Shown piece by piece: positions 43,301 to 55,299 of a DNA stretch of 64,000 bases. The stretch lies in contig JBAJFG010000254.1 of the NCBI GenBank assembly GCA_037903475.1, positions 62,001 to 126,000 of the forward strand. Direction: 5' to 3'. This stretch comes from Ancylostoma caninum. Taxonomy: Eukaryota > Nematoda > Chromadorea > Rhabditida > Ancylostomatidae. The notes under the pieces are model-generated. The model was not told where the DNA came from. It saw only the letters and a program-made list of their open reading frames with translations, and did not search any database. The stretch's first letter is position 1; every line of letters begins with the position of its first letter. A program made the translations under genes and the position numbers.

Positions 43301-46300
43301 TACCACCTAGAACAGCTCAAAAATAGGTTTGGTTGAATAATACTAACTTATAAGTACAGTATAATTACAGCATTCTTCTTAAATTATCTGAACCCCTCAC
43401 TACTCACTCCCACCGGAAGCATAACCCACCATCCTCATACATGGCTGGCGATGCATCTCTGCTACCGCCGGTTTCACCAACATCATTCGCTGACGCAGGA
43501 GTCCTCATGAGGTGCTGCTGATCAGTTTCCACTTGACCTCCTCGTAGGGTTCGCTTCAGTTTTCCAAGGATGCCAGCCTTATGCCGAGGCACGATGTATT
43601 CCCTTTGTGGACTGAGCCTGACGAAGATCTTAACAAGTTCATTTTACTGCTGAGGTTCGCCATGGAATAGGCAAGAGACTTGGATGCTGTTGATTAGCGA
43701 AACAATGGGCAATGATTGCTCTTCCACATCCTCCCATATAAATTACCGTACCTCTTGCAATGTTGGAGCAGAGATACCGTATTCGCCCAGATGGTATGCA
43801 TCCTTGTGAGAATCGAAGAAGGAGAAGAACTTTTCCAGTTTGTAGGAATCCGTTGTAATTGGTATCCTGAAAATTTAGAACTAGAATCCGTGAAAATTTC
43901 AGTGGGTCTAAACGAGAACTAGCCGGTAAAATTTGAAAAACAGAAGCTGAAGCAAAACTTACGAAAACACCAATTCCTCCTCGGTTTCGTCAGTCAGCCG
44001 GATTGGAACTGTTGCTTCGGTAGTGATTCGAGTGACAATAGCGGTATAATCGATGGAGCGCTCCTGGAAATGAGGATGTTACTTTTTTTCAGTCGCTTAA
44101 ACGGGATTTGGGAGAAGAGAAGAGAAGGAAATAGAGCACTACCTTTTTGCAAGCGAACATCTGGAACGAATCTCCAAATTTGTTCTTGAGGAATATCGAG
44201 CTTCCCAAGGAAATGAGTCGACCTTCGGAAAGGATTGCAATTCTGTCAGATAGTATGTCAGCTTCATCCATGTGATGGGTGGAGAGCAGTATTGTGCGAC
44301 CTAAATTTACAATTATTTAAACGAATATTGCATTGAATATCCATAATAAGGGTGTGTGATAAAAAAATCAAAAAGTTTTAGCTATGTAAAGGTACTAAAG
44401 GATGAAAAGCTATGGATATTTGTGATGTTTAACGTCGAGGGGAACTAAACATGAGTATGGGAACTGAAGGAACCTTTTTTATTATTCTGCAACAGCGTCC
44501 AAATCTCCTTCCTACTGTTCACGTCAACCCCGGCTGTCGGCTCGTCCAAAATCACGAAACGAGAGCCGCCCAGCAAAGCTATCCCGATGCTCAAGCGACG
44601 TTTCATGCCACCTTAATGGAAACATAAGTTCCCTTCACAGAGCTAGCTGCGGATGAGCACCTGATAGAGTGCTTGCCAGGGCACCGGCCTTGTCCACAAG
44701 TGATACAGCGTCCAGGATCTCCTCGACTTCCTGAAATTCGATATTTATTCACGAGGAGTTCCAATTCATCTGGAATGAATAAAATAACTTATCGTATTTG
44801 AGGAGACCGCCACCCACATGAATAACAAATAGAAACAGTGAGAAAAAATTAATTTTTTTTTCAGGAAGAAGTTTTCGACTATGGCTGGCAAAATTTTTGT
44901 TTCTAACAATCACGAAAGAAGACAACTACTTCGCAGATTTTCTCCAAATCGTCATGAGTGTTGCCCCTATCCACAACAAGTATGTATAATATAGGAATAG
45001 GGCGAGTGCGGTGGAAATCCAAGGAAACTTTTTTTATTCCTATCCTCTACAACAAAATCAAAAATTGGACCACTCAATAGTTAATGTGAGTGATGACAGC
45101 AAAAGAGGTGCATCTGGATAAGCTACTACCTGTTTTGCCAGATCTCACTATAGAGATGAATTTCACTCACGTGTTTGAGATCCGAATCAGGAGTGCCCTT
45201 CAAAGCAGCGAAAAGCTTCAGCTGCTCAGCCACCGTCAGGCTACAAATAATTTTCCTCAAACTGTTGTGTACCCTCATCGAAGGTCGTTAAAAAACTCAA
45301 ACTTACTGTGAGAACAACACATTGTACTGCGGACAAACGCCCAGCACATCTCTGACTCCTTGCATTTCTGAACGTATATCCATACCGTAAACGTGTGCTG
45401 ATCCGGAAGATGGAGAGTAGAGTCCACAAAGGATTGACCTAAAAATTTCCTTTATCCTTGAACGTTACCGAAATAGCGATGAGATATGACCTACATGGTA
45501 GTCGTCTTGCCAGCACCGTTGTGACCGAGAAGAGCCGTGATTTGATCCTCGTAAAGACGCATACTTAGCTGATCCAGCTGTAACACTCCTATCTCGCGCT
45601 ATTTCGCCGCACTACTAACCAGGGACCTACCGCTTTTGTCCCGTTGCCGTAGATTTTGCTCATTCCACTGATATGAACTGTCATATTTAGGTACGAAGGT
45701 TCTACATCGAACGTGTCGCCAGCTGAAAAAAAAAATCTTTTAAGGATTCAGCAGTGCAAAAACTCGCTTCTAGTTACCACCTTAGCCAATAACGGATGAC
45801 CCAAAAGGACTTCTAGTCGTCCCGGGCCACCCGAGAGACCACATGCTTGAGTGTGGCCTTCTGCCGGGCGACCCAAGGGCATCCCCCAAGTGACGAGAAA
45901 GAAATTTACCAGGTGACCGGAGGATAGCGCGGGGTCACCCCGTAAATTCCTCTCGGGTCACCCGGTTTTACTGCCTGAGTTTGTTTAGAGAAAGGACCGA
46001 CACAATTGTACAAAAAAAATTGGAAAAGAACTGCAGTGATCCTACCTGGTTGTGAATCATACGGAGGATCGTGGTCCTCTACGCTGACGCTACGGGGAGA
46101 CCAGTAGCTCCTTGTGAGGCAGAAATACCATGGCAGGGAAACGCCATAGATCCCTGAAATTGAAGAAGATCGATACGGCACAGATTGAGAAAATGATAGT
46201 CTCACAGAGGTTCATGGAGCATTTCTACGCTTAACAGCAAATATTCAAAGAATTTCCAGATATTTTGTGTACTTCTAAGACATAATTGAGAAGAAATAAG

Positions 46301-49300
46301 TGAAAAAATCTCCTACCTGGTGATACAGCGCTCTTGTACCAAGCCAAAATCACAAAAGTGACTATTTCCACAGCGAAAGCCACCATGCACTCGATTAGTC
46401 CCACATCGTACGCTGAAATGACCACCTCTCTCATCTACCATTCAAACATACCACCCCGAAACCTTACCCTCAAGCCTAATACTTTTGATGTCCGACCACG
46501 TGGCTTCATCTGACTCTGCAGCATTGGCCAACATAGCCATGCCATAGCCCAAGGTGGTTTGGGGGAATATCAACTGTAAAAATCCTGCTTTTCATGGAAC
46601 AGCAGAGGAGTAGGAAATCACTCACAGTGAATTGTGTAAATGTAGCGCTCCGAGCCTTCACACTGAGCTGGAAGGGAAAGAAGAAGAGAAAGTACACAAT
46701 ACAGGTGGCAGCCGTTGAGATGTTGGCGTTGGAGAAGAACGTGGACAGCAGGAGGCACATGGCAATCGAAGACATGGCGAACAGCGACAGGAAGACGAAC
46801 AGCAGCCAGAAGTCGATCTTCAGAAGATGACCGAACTGCAAGCGAAAAACTTCTGAGATCGATAAATCCAATAAATGCAAAAATGACCAGGCTCATTCAT
46901 GAGATGACATTCGTGGGGTGGAAGGCATTACAGAGAGGTACAGCACGCTTGCTGCGAGAAAATTTTCCCAAACGTGATAGATTACTAAGAAGGGATAAAA
47001 TTCAATTGAAGGGATAGATTATTCTCAATATCAAGTTTAAACTTACCAACTTTACAAAGTCAACTCTGAAGAAGTAGTTTGATGCAGAAGGGGGGGGGGG
47101 AGGGGGGAGGGGAGCAGAGTGAATCGTATGTGGGTCAACTTTTCATTACTACTTCGTGTAACCCTGACTATGACTTTCAACCCTGTTTGGATATTAGGGA
47201 CCTGAAAATTGAGGCTTGGAGCAATCCAAGACCTAGAAAATTCTTTGGAATAAGAAAGCGGATTCTTGTTCGTCCAATCCTCGGATGCTCCAGGGGCTCA
47301 AACATTGGAAACTAGAGCAGTATCGGAACAGCACTTCGCGCTGACTTTTAGGAAAGTGACTACTTTAGGTACCATCGGTATGACTAGCAGTCACTGTAGG
47401 AGGCTTTGGGCTTACTACACAACACGCTGAGTGTAACACACCAAGTCACTGCTGGTAGCGACAATGATTTCGATACCTATCGATTTCGTGCAGCGTATCT
47501 CTGGTGTCGTCGCTGCACCAAGGATCAATACGCATCCGAACCGATGTGAACGATGGTGACGCGATACTCTACGCAGAGTATGAAAGCACCTCCGCAAATT
47601 TATTTCTGAGCGAATTACTTGAAAAAAAAAACGAACTTTCGTAATCATAACGATGATGAACGTGCTGGTGATGTTGAGAACTAAGGAAATAATAGCCCAC
47701 GACCAGAGATGAACCATATCGCCCAGACCCATTATTCGCATTTGCTCCTGAAAAAAAGGAACGATTCAAAGTAAACACTCGAAGTGAATCAAGCTTACCT
47801 TGAGCCTAAGCTCCTTTTCATGAACAATATTTTTCACTAGCAAGGCAGCCGGAATTATGTAGGATAAAATCACGAACAGGGCAAAGAATCCGGCAACGTT
47901 GAATCTGCAAAAAAAAATTCAGGCTCGAGGTCAAAAAGAAAACAGGGAGCCCTACGTATCGTAGTTGATGCATGGATAGGGCTCTTGCTGCGAGTACATC
48001 CCAACCGAACGGGAGGAATTTGCCCGGATAGCAATGATGGCGCGATCGACGGCTTCTAAATAAGGAATCTGTTAGGAAGCAGGAGGGACTGAAAATTATG
48101 TCCAGCATTTATATGCTAGATACTACGACTTTGGGCGAAAAACGTCAAAATCCTCGAAAGTTTTGGAAAATTTTTTCTTGATGGACTTTTTGGGCGGTTC
48201 GAAAAAAGCAGTACTGCTGCTATTGCTGTTTGAACAATTATTCTTGCATTTTTTTAAATAGAATTGCCAGGCTGTGGCTGTGAACCGGGAGAAAGCCTTG
48301 ACAATAAAAACACGATACCTTGCAGGAAAGAGAATCCATAAGTGAGATATTTGAGATCATTGAATGGCATGTTCCTGTCAAAAAGTCGTCTGGCGCTGTC
48401 CACGTAGCCCTGTGTATCTGGAACAAAACGTTCATTTGTCTGTCAGTGCATATGCACTCCGGGAAGAACTATTTTCGTCAGTCAGAGCTCTGAATGCCCG
48501 AGCATCCCGTCTTAGTTACAAGACACGGCTGACAAGACAACCTACTGTCAGTTAGAGTTGGCAGATGCCGTATCTTATACGTGGTGAGCGGCTCGAACTC
48601 CGTTGCATTGTCAGTCATGTTGACAATGACAATGCCGCTGAAGTACTGTTGATAGTCCGTCAGACATAGCGCAGTATCCTCCATGGCAGATTCGTTCGCG
48701 ACCATCACAAATCGGTCCGTTAGGAAACACTGCAAAACGATTAAACCGTTGAAGACGATCTATAGGAGACAAGGTGCATGGACTCACCGTGATGTACTTA
48801 TTGACGGTCTCAGTGAGGTTCTTTGTAGCACCTCCGAACGAGTATGGATCCGATGGAGGACCGAAAATGTGCTCAAGCACAAATTCAATCGATTTCACCC
48901 ATTGCGGCAATTTCTTGTGTTCTTCGTAGGATCGCAAGAATGCAAGAACATTCTGGAAGGTGAAAAAATCTTAAGCGAGAGACAGGCATGTCTGATACTA
49001 CTACGGGAGAAGCCACACCCATTAAATGAAACTACGTAACTTGATAATGTCTTTTTTCATTTTCGAATGCCAAAATGCAACTCACCATACTGGCAGCGCG
49101 CAGATCGCTTCGGTAGAACGCATCCTGCAGATTGTCGGATATCTCCGGATACTCGTAGAGCTTTTGCCGTAAGAAACCCAAGAACCGAAGAGGATTGTTG
49201 AGCTGTAACAAAGGCATAACTTCTTATAATTTGCCAATGCTACGAAGAATTGCAAAACTAATTGACTTCGTGCCCAATTAAAAACAGTTGAAAAACAAAG

Positions 49301-52300
49301 TCCTAAAAAATAAATGTAAAAATTATTGGTCTGATATGGAAATGATGATAAATAAAAAAAACTATCATTTAAATATGATCCAAATTTTGCTCACTATTTC
49401 AATCATCTCCTCAACAACAGGTGATGGTGGAGTAACCAGAATATATCCAATGAATAGCGGCCGCACCCTCTGCATAAACGCTGACTCCAGTGCGGAGCAA
49501 TTCAGATCTAAGTGGGAGAGCTTGAACGTATGGAAATATCAGGCAACCTCAAAACTAGTCAAAAGCCTCACCATCACGGACCCAAACACCATGACAGAAC
49601 TGCTTGTCGTGTTCTTGTTGGCCAGGAACGATTTTCTCGATGAATCTGGAATTCAGGGGGTGACAGGGACAATGATTTCCTTGTAAATATTATATTTTCG
49701 CTTTCTCTTTTGTATAAGTGCGAAGGGGAGACTCTAATGGTTCGGACCCGCTCGCAGAAGTGTCGGACCATCTTCACTCTACAAGAGGTGATTGACTGCT
49801 CAACCTAAAGGCACCGTCCCACCTCTGAATCGTTTTCGAGATTCTTGCAAGAAAAGAATCTCCAGTAGCTGCTGATCATACTGACATACATGATTCCGTG
49901 CAAAACTGCTAGGAAGCCCCTTTTCAAGCACCACTATTGGGAATTTTGGAGGCCGGGCCAAGGCGGACAGTGCCTTGGCCCGGCTCCTATTCCCCAAGAA
50001 TTACGGCTGGAAAACTGTTTTTTTTTTTTGGCAGTTTTGCAAAGAATCAAATGTACCATTGTAATCATCTGCTTCTGGAGATTCTCATCAAATGAAAATC
50101 TTAAAGACGATTGCGAGGTAGGACGGCAGCTTTAAAGATACAACTATTCAAGAGAACAGTAGACGTCTTCAAGATGATCTTAAAGAGAGATAAAGTAAAG
50201 TTAATTGGATTTAGTGGGACTCACTCAACGAGGTTGTTTTTCAGCTCATCGAAAGGTGTCTTCACATTTGTCGGTAGTGGTCCCAAACCATCAGTAGAGG
50301 TGTCTGTTAAGAACAAATACACTGACTCAGACAAAATGGAGGAAGGACCGCAAGCAGAATGCAGGGGAGAGAGTGGAAGTCATCATACCCTTCTTGCATA
50401 CGGAGCTCAGTTCTGCTGCAATCAACAAAAAACTAACGATTTCAAGCTTAACATGGAAAATTCACTCTGTAGGGGTATTCGGCTGTGAAACTACTTATAC
50501 TTCCGCAGAATTGGAGCGCGCATCCCCATGGCCATTCGGAAGAACCCCAGCAACTATTCGAGGGAACCGCACCAGCTATTCAAAAGAAACGCAGCTGCTA
50601 TTTGGAAGGGTCGCAGCAAGAAAGCGGAAAACACAGGTCACCGGTCGTTTCTTGCAGTTTTCTGCTCCTGTACTTTCTGTCAGAGGAGTAGCGGACGTTC
50701 CATGTGAATACTGTCAGTTAAATTGAGAAAGTTACAAGAAATTTTCGTGCTTCGCCGGCAGTAGGATTTTTCCTGGACTTTTCAAAGGAAACTTCAAAAT
50801 TAATCCGTGAAGTGCTTGCAGCCCAACAAGTCCATTTTCAACGTTCATAGGTGTCTTGTCCACTTGTTGCTCCCTTCCCTTCAACTACTGCCATCCTCCT
50901 TCAATGCGGCTGAGAGAATGAAAGCTCTGGCCGCATTTGAGGGTCGGATGCTAGCAAGTAAGAGGAGATGCCCTTAGGGTTATGAGGTAGACCTCGCCGT
51001 GCTACGCTGTTTGGGCTGCCCTCCTGTTACATGGTTTTAAGAGCTATTGTTACCTTCATTTCTATTTCTGCCTCCACACTATGTGTCTAACAAATGACTT
51101 CAAATAAGCAAAACGAATATTCTCGGAAATCTCGCATAAAACTTATAATGAACATACCGAAAGGATTGCCGCCACAGAACATCGCAGAGGTGATATTGGC
51201 AAGTGACAAGGAAAAGTTATCGCTCCGTTTCAGAAATCCCTCATAAAGAGGCTGCTGCTGAAGCAACGGCAGAGAGTTCAGCAGCGGCTCGAGAAGATCG
51301 CTTGGAGAGGCTGGTTTCGACTGGTTTCCAGCAGATGGAGAATTCTAAAAAGACTAATATGATGCATGTAAGGGTTTCCCGTTCGTAAAGAATTTCACAG
51401 AACTCTAATTTAGTTTCATTTGCCTGTTTTACAGGAGTATTGTGGTATAAAACCACACTCTGATCTTGAATCTGTATTGCAATTTCACCCCTAATTATGA
51501 ATGGAGATAATTTTCCGGAAACAAAGGTAGTAAAAAATGGAATAGCTCACATAAAACGGCAGCACCAAGTTCTTCATGATCTCCGTTTGGTTCAGATTCA
51601 ACAGATCCAAGGGGGTGACGCTACACAGTGAATCATGGTCCTCAGCAGTCAGATTTGCCCTGAAAACAAAAAAAAAAAGTAAAAGGCACATTCCGAGGAT
51701 AAAGATGTTCGTACAAGCGCAGGATAGAAACAAAAAGAGGAGTATTTTCGAAATTCCGATGGACCCCTGGCGATTGGCGGTAAATAAGAAATGTGCTGCA
51801 AAGATCTGCCAAAAGCTAAAGCTAAAACCTCCAGAAATTCTACAAAACAGCAAAGAAAATCTATTAGTCTAACAAAAAAACTTGACCGTCATGAATATTC
51901 CTGGATTGAATGAAGAACTCTGGCTTTGAGAAGCTCAAAAAAGTAAGTACATAGTAAGCTTTACCAAGCCAATCTGCTTAAATTTTAATGAATGACGAAA
52001 AGGAGCCAATGTTCATCTCAAGAGAGAATCAGAAAATCAGCTGTGCTTTTAAGGACTACCTTGAGCAGTTACTTACTCTGGTGGGAGCAAAAAACTGTTG
52101 CTGAACAGCGTCTCGTTGCACAATATCGGCACTGAGCTGATGGCACCGAAGAAAAGAGCAATTGTGGACATGGAGCTGAGCTGTTCGGCCTGAACCTCGA
52201 CAATTACATGCGAATCACTTCTAACGTATCAATAAACAACAGCCGTACCCCTCCGAAAGCGCGAAAAAACTCACATAACGGTAGGCCTCCACGAAAAACT

Positions 52301-55295
52301 GTGGAGTGAGCCTGGATCCCGCTAGCACCTCGGCTGCATTTTGAGACATGCCCAACTCCTCTAATTTGCCAGTGAGGTTGTAGGAGGGTACGAAGAGCTG
52401 GAAAACGTTTTTTTTTTGCAAAAAAAATGTTGAGCCTGATCTTCAAGAAGAACCTGATCAGTACCTGTCGTGCAGTGGGTAGTTCAATCTGTGTGCCATT
52501 CATCCTAGCAATGATGTGAATAGCCATAGTAAGACTGCCCAGTAGCCGGGAGAACTCCGCGGGGTTCTCACCAATCCATCCTAGTTGTAACGACGAGTAA
52601 TACAAAAAGTCGACGAGTCTGAAGGGGTAGAGCTTAGCAGTAGGAGGCTTACGGAGCAAGGGTACCTGAGAAAGAACTCACAAAGACTCGTCAGGATCAG
52701 TTCCATTGTGTATGAACTGCTTCTCGTCTCCAGTCGTCGGCGACAAATGACAAGTGTTGGAGAACGAGCAAAGAAACGAGTGTAGGAACGGGAGTATCCC
52801 AGCCGAGGGGAACCCCTTGGAGTCGTAGTGACCTAAATTAAGCATGATTAAGTTATTGAAATCTCTTTTCCGCTCTTTTTTCACTTTTCTTCCCAGTCAT
52901 TTTTAAGTTCAGATAATCCGGAAATCCAGACATCTTAGAAACAGGATAAAACAATAGACCCAGGGTGGGTGGAAGAGAGCCCTTAGTATCCTCCCAACTC
53001 CAAGAAATGGTAGCCGAATTTTTCAAAGAACCTCGCAAAAAATTCAAAATCAGGTCATTTTCAACTGCTCATTTCTATTTCCTTCTTGAAAATTCATTTC
53101 TGAAGTTTAAAAATGAAACGTGATTCATGACAAATTTTTCTAGGTGATCCTTTCGTACCCGCGGAAAACCGCACGAACTCTACAAAGTAGAAATTCCTCA
53201 GCAGAAGCTTTTTCTGGTAATTCTATGTTTTAGAGAAGAGCAGAATTCCGGTTTCAGGAGATAGGATGTTCGTGAATTTCGGCACCATGAAAGCTCATAA
53301 CTGCTAGATTTCTGAAGGGTTGGCAGTAGCTGAGTTATGCCGAGTCGTACACGTTGTTTTCTTTCCTCTCCAGACATCCATATTCCGAACTTTCCTCAAC
53401 TTCCGACTTCCGAATTTCCGATCTTACAAGGGAAGGATAGTAGGGGGTCCGACACCTCGCAATGAAATGTATATTGTCAGGTGCAATTTCCGATGCTGAA
53501 CTCAAAGCCGTTTTCCTTATCTGCTGCGGAGTTCTCTCTGAGGAGTTATGTGGCATTATTCCAGGTTGTGCAAGGCAGCCAAAAATTGGCTTCTTGGATG
53601 TATTCTGCCAAAAAAAAAACTGCGGGAACTTATCTGGATCGAAGAAGGTTCTGGAAGGGTTATTTTAACTAGTTGACATGTTCGAAAAGTTTTTGCGCAT
53701 ATTTTTAGCAGAATGAAACTCGAAAGTCAAATTTGGCTGGTCTAGACAAGTCGAAATCATGCCACGTAACTTTTCACAGAGAAATTCGCAGCTGACTAGG
53801 AAAACTAATTTGAGATCAGCATCAAAAACTACGTCTGACAGTAACATCTTATTATGAATTGTCAGATTTCCTTAATATCCTTCCCTGATTAGCAACAGTT
53901 CCACTCATCCCTGCTTCCAGTATGCAATGTGACCGATCAGCCCGATTATGACTTTTGAGTAAGGGACGATTTATCTTTATCCCATTGTTGTACTCTAAAC
54001 ACGGTATTCAAGCACAATAGTGACGGTAGCTGCAAGCTGGGCGGTAGAGGTGGAGCAGCGGGGGAGGGGGGGGGGGGGGTGGGGAGGAACATAGGTCTCT
54101 ACAGAAAACTGGACCAGGACGGTCTAACACAACAAAGTTATTATTAAAAAAGTTTCAGATTTGAAGTGTTGAAAGTGAACACTCGAAAAACTAAGACGAT
54201 TGCGAGGAATTCTAAATGTACCAAGGTTTTTATCCACTCAATGCAGTAATTGTAAAAACTTTGCCAATCCTTCTTCAAGTCAAGGAGCACGGCGCATGCC
54301 CCTCCCACTGAAACCGCCGTTGACATTTAAGTACCAGTATCCTCACGAGTACTGCTTAGAGCCAGCTAAGGAATGTATGTCGAGAATTAGTAAAACTTCA
54401 AATTATTCGAATCCAGTGCCAAGCTACTACTTGCTCAAATTAGGAACACCTTCAACGATGAAAATCAACGAGAACCGCAGGAATACCCACAATGAGTCTC
54501 AAAATCGGTGAAGTCCCTTGTGCGCACAAGAGCCAGAATGACAAAGAGGATTAGTGGAACGAGCAGTTCGACTGCCAACCAGAACTGAAATCGGTCATTT
54601 GATAAGTATGTTGAAAAATCGTGGGCTGGACATTAAAAGGGCAATTTATACTGCATGCGTGCGACTGACGCGCGTGCGTCTATATGATGAAGAATAGGGC
54701 CTAGTCGCATTGCAGTCGCATCGCAGTCGCAGCTGAGACGCACGCGTTTACGGCCGCGCGGCATCCGAGCGATGTTTTCATTGAGGATGTACAAGCCGTG
54801 TTGACCGGTCTTCGTGGAAAATCCCTCGTAAATGGATGCGTGCGAGTGATGCGCGACTGACGCACGCATCTAGTATAAATTACCCTGAAGGCAACCCCTT
54901 GATATGCACAGTTGAGCTTGTCCATCTCAAAAAATAAATTTGTGACCAGACAAAGTCCAGAAACACACATGCAGGAAGCAAAAACGCTCTGTTTAATATT
55001 TCACTCGTACAAGCGATGAGAGCTCCGCATGTAAAGTCATGCTTCAAAATACCTCCTTCATCGCGATTTAACTGCAAAAAATCAGCAAGATTCTCTAGAA
55101 ATGAAGACAAAGGAGTTATGAACTTTATTGCGTGCATATCGCTTGCCAAAAAAAAAACGTTCTGCGCCTGCTTAGTTGCCAGTATTATAATATTTTGGTA
55201 GCGCCATCCCCTGGAACTTTGCTCACCTTCTGTCTCTTCTTAACTAACACCCCCTTCCAAAGAAGGAGGCGCATCTGCCTCCAGAATCCAATCAT
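33632..55295 (-). CDS. ABCA-family transporter (full-length gene, about 30 exons)
   Basis: A complete ABCA full transporter on the minus strand. ABCA proteins move lipids across or within membranes; nematode members include the ced-7/abt group, but the exact orthologue was not determined. Order of parts: N-terminal anchor (55.3-54.5 kb), first extracellular domain (52.8-48.0), first membrane bundle (47.9-46.0), NBD1 (45.7-43.7), linker and start of the second half (43.6-42.5), second extracellular domain (38.9-37.6), second membrane bundle (37.6-35.8), NBD2 (35.7-34.0) and C-terminus with stop CTA at 33632-33634. Exons are 70-200 bp, introns mostly short with TTTCAG acceptors; the longest (about 3.5 kb at 38.9-42.5) holds two MITEs. 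All NBD catalytic motifs are intact and no frameshift was found in the exons read, so it is probably functional. Confidence 0.92.
34393..34476. repeat. near-perfect 38-bp intronic hairpin
   Basis: Left arm GAGAATATAAGCCCAAGTAA then GAACATATCTGTAACAGT; right arm complementary with three mismatches, of a kind that allow G:U pairing in RNA. The loop is about 8 nt (ATATCAGG). It lies in the ABCA intron between 34332 and 34969. It could be a miniature transposon or a small-RNA precursor. Confidence 0.65.
34969..35700 (-). CDS. ABCA: NBD2 ATPase exons
   Basis: Exon to ~35690: [20 protein letters not shown] (Walker [11 protein letters not shown]) and the Q-loop [11 protein letters not shown], ending at IKP|GTTGGC (35316). 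Exon 35109-35243: [20 protein letters not shown] (ABC signature LSGGN). Exon 34969-35055: [20 protein letters not shown] (Walker B Glu and D-loop). Between Walker A and the Q-loop, about 16 extra codons (35440-35520) are either a short intron or an insertion; a GTGAGA donor and TTCAG acceptor exist but would break frame. Confidence 0.9.
35830..37610 (-). CDS. ABCA: second membrane bundle
   Basis: Several hydrophobic spans: [20 protein letters not shown] (about 37520-37590), [20 protein letters not shown] and [20 protein letters not shown] (37090-37210), [20 protein letters not shown] (36900-36980), and [20 protein letters not shown] (36040-36100). It is followed by the charged linker [20 protein letters not shown] and [14 protein letters not shown] that leads into NBD2, as in other ABCA proteins. 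A minor uncertainty is how 36300-36850 is spliced. Confidence 0.8.
37640..38850 (-). CDS. ABCA: second extracellular domain exons
   Basis: Exon ~38690-38850: [20 protein letters not shown] and a Cys pair [13 protein letters not shown]. Next, a GGLSYGS motif (about 38590), equivalent to the conserved YGG(F/V)S(F/L)G of the family. Then [20 protein letters not shown] (38100-38160), [20 protein letters not shown] (37920-37980, the conserved WYNN...NALLR segment) and [20 protein letters not shown] (37660-37720) just before the next membrane span. Several N-glycosylation sequons (NGT, NMT) fit an extracellular loop. Confidence 0.8.
39878..40610. mobile_element. TIR element, copy 2, in ABCA intron
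   Basis: Begins AGAGGCAGCACTCACGGAAA and ends TATTTCCGTGAGTGCTGCCT, the same termini as 32761-33185. Length 733 bp against 425 bp for copy 1. No ORF longer than 75 codons. Confidence 0.75.
41125..41287. mobile_element. TA-flanked 163-bp MITE in ABCA intron
   Basis: Flanked by TA on both sides. Left end CAGTGTGTTTTTCCGGGAGT, right end ACTCCCGGAAAAACACCCTG, with inverted repeats of about 27 bp and one mismatch near the tip. CAG(T/G)GTG ends with a TA duplication fit Tc1/mariner-type MITEs. Confidence 0.85.
42500..43640 (-). CDS. ABCA: inter-half linker and start of second half
   Basis: Exon 43410-43635: a hydrophilic linker ([20 protein letters not shown] then [20 protein letters not shown]). 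Exon ~43123-43260: [20 protein letters not shown] and [12 protein letters not shown], the conserved basic helix before the second bundle. Exon ~42640-42840: [20 protein letters not shown], a membrane span, then [20 protein letters not shown]. After a 47-nt intron, [20 protein letters not shown] and GTRCVNN begin the second extracellular domain. Confidence 0.85.
43750..45720 (-). CDS. ABCA: NBD1 exons
   Basis: In order: 45640-45720 ([20 protein letters not shown]), ~45508-45580 ([20 protein letters not shown], Walker A), 45307-45438 ([20 protein letters not shown] and Q-loop [10 protein letters not shown]), 45170-45240 ([20 protein letters not shown]), 44661-44730 ([20 protein letters not shown]), 44474-44611 ([20 protein letters not shown], signature, then [11 protein letters not shown], Walker B), 44143-44300 ([21 protein letters not shown]-loop), 43958-44066 and 43752-43868 (the NBD tail ending [13 protein letters not shown]). 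Every junction checked is canonical and in phase. Walker A, signature, Walker B Glu and H-loop His are all present. Confidence 0.95.
46000..47905 (-). CDS. ABCA: first membrane bundle
   Basis: Exons: 47810-47905 ([20 protein letters not shown] then HEKELRLK), 47650-47750 ([20 protein letters not shown] and [14 protein letters not shown]), about 46690-46850 ([20 protein letters not shown] and the following [20 protein letters not shown]), ~46500-46570 ([20 protein letters not shown]), ~46320-46410 ([20 protein letters not shown]), and 46050-46150 ([15 protein letters not shown], the conserved LPWYFP.SYW segment just before NBD1). Spans and order match ABCA proteins. The poly-G tract at 47088-47110 is in an intron. 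Confidence 0.88.
47950..52832 (-). CDS. ABCA: first extracellular domain exons
   Basis: Exons: 52682-52832 ([20 protein letters not shown], the conserved PSAG segment), 52465-52665 ([20 protein letters not shown]), 52275-52397 ([20 protein letters not shown]), ~52079-52195 ([20 protein letters not shown]), 51551-51660 ([20 protein letters not shown]), ~51160-51262 ([18 protein letters not shown], the FCGGNP motif), ~49430-49535 ([20 protein letters not shown]), 49085-49205 ([20 protein letters not shown]), 48790-48950 ([20 protein letters not shown]), 48560-48730 ([20 protein letters not shown] and [13 protein letters not shown]), 48325-48420 ([20 protein letters not shown]), 47955-48060 ([20 protein letters not shown]). 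Many NxS/T sequons and paired Cys suit an extracellular domain. The acceptor at about 49535 and the end of the 51160 exon are uncertain. Confidence 0.85.
49690..51150 (-). other. ABCA intron with unassigned sequence
   Basis: Between the FCGGNP exon and the exon with [10 protein letters not shown]. It contains an inverted pair around 49946-49985 (GGCCGGGCCAAGGC / GCCTTGGCCCGGC) and otherwise no recognised feature. ORFs on the plus strand (50111-50726) show no motif. Confidence 0.4.
52840..54480 (-). other. ABCA intron 2
   Basis: 1.7 kb between exons 2 and 3. It has a poly-G tract at about 54061-54085. No exon or repeat with clear ends was recognised. Confidence 0.45.
54491..55295 (-). CDS. 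ABCA: exons 1 and 2 (start and first membrane span)
   Basis: Exon 1 (55227-55295) encodes 23 residues: [20 protein letters not shown] and RQK, the LLLWKN(W/F)..(K/R)(K/R)R signature at the start of ABCA proteins, ending at GTGAGC in phase 0. Exon 2 (54491-54584) begins after TTTCAG with [20 protein letters not shown], the first membrane span, and ends CAT T|GTGGGT, which joins in phase with the Cys-His of exon 3. The start is the first in-frame ATG before the motif; the frame is open a little further upstream, so an upstream or trans-spliced start is possible. Confidence 0.88.
54639..54890. mobile_element. MITE in ABCA intron 1
   Basis: Inverted ends GGGCAATTTATACTGCATGC (left) and GCATCTAGTATAAATTACCC (right), with inner GCGTGCGACTGACGCGCG facing CGCGACTGACGCACGC. 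About 250 bp, no ORF of its own. It lies between ABCA exons 1 and 2. Confidence 0.75.
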
Positions 55296-55299
55296 CGCT

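Noticed and set aside
49288..49686. 132-codon plus-strand ORF as a separate gene
   Set aside because: It lies antisense to an ABCA exon ([10 protein letters not shown]), has no known domain, and its openness follows from the exon on the other strand.
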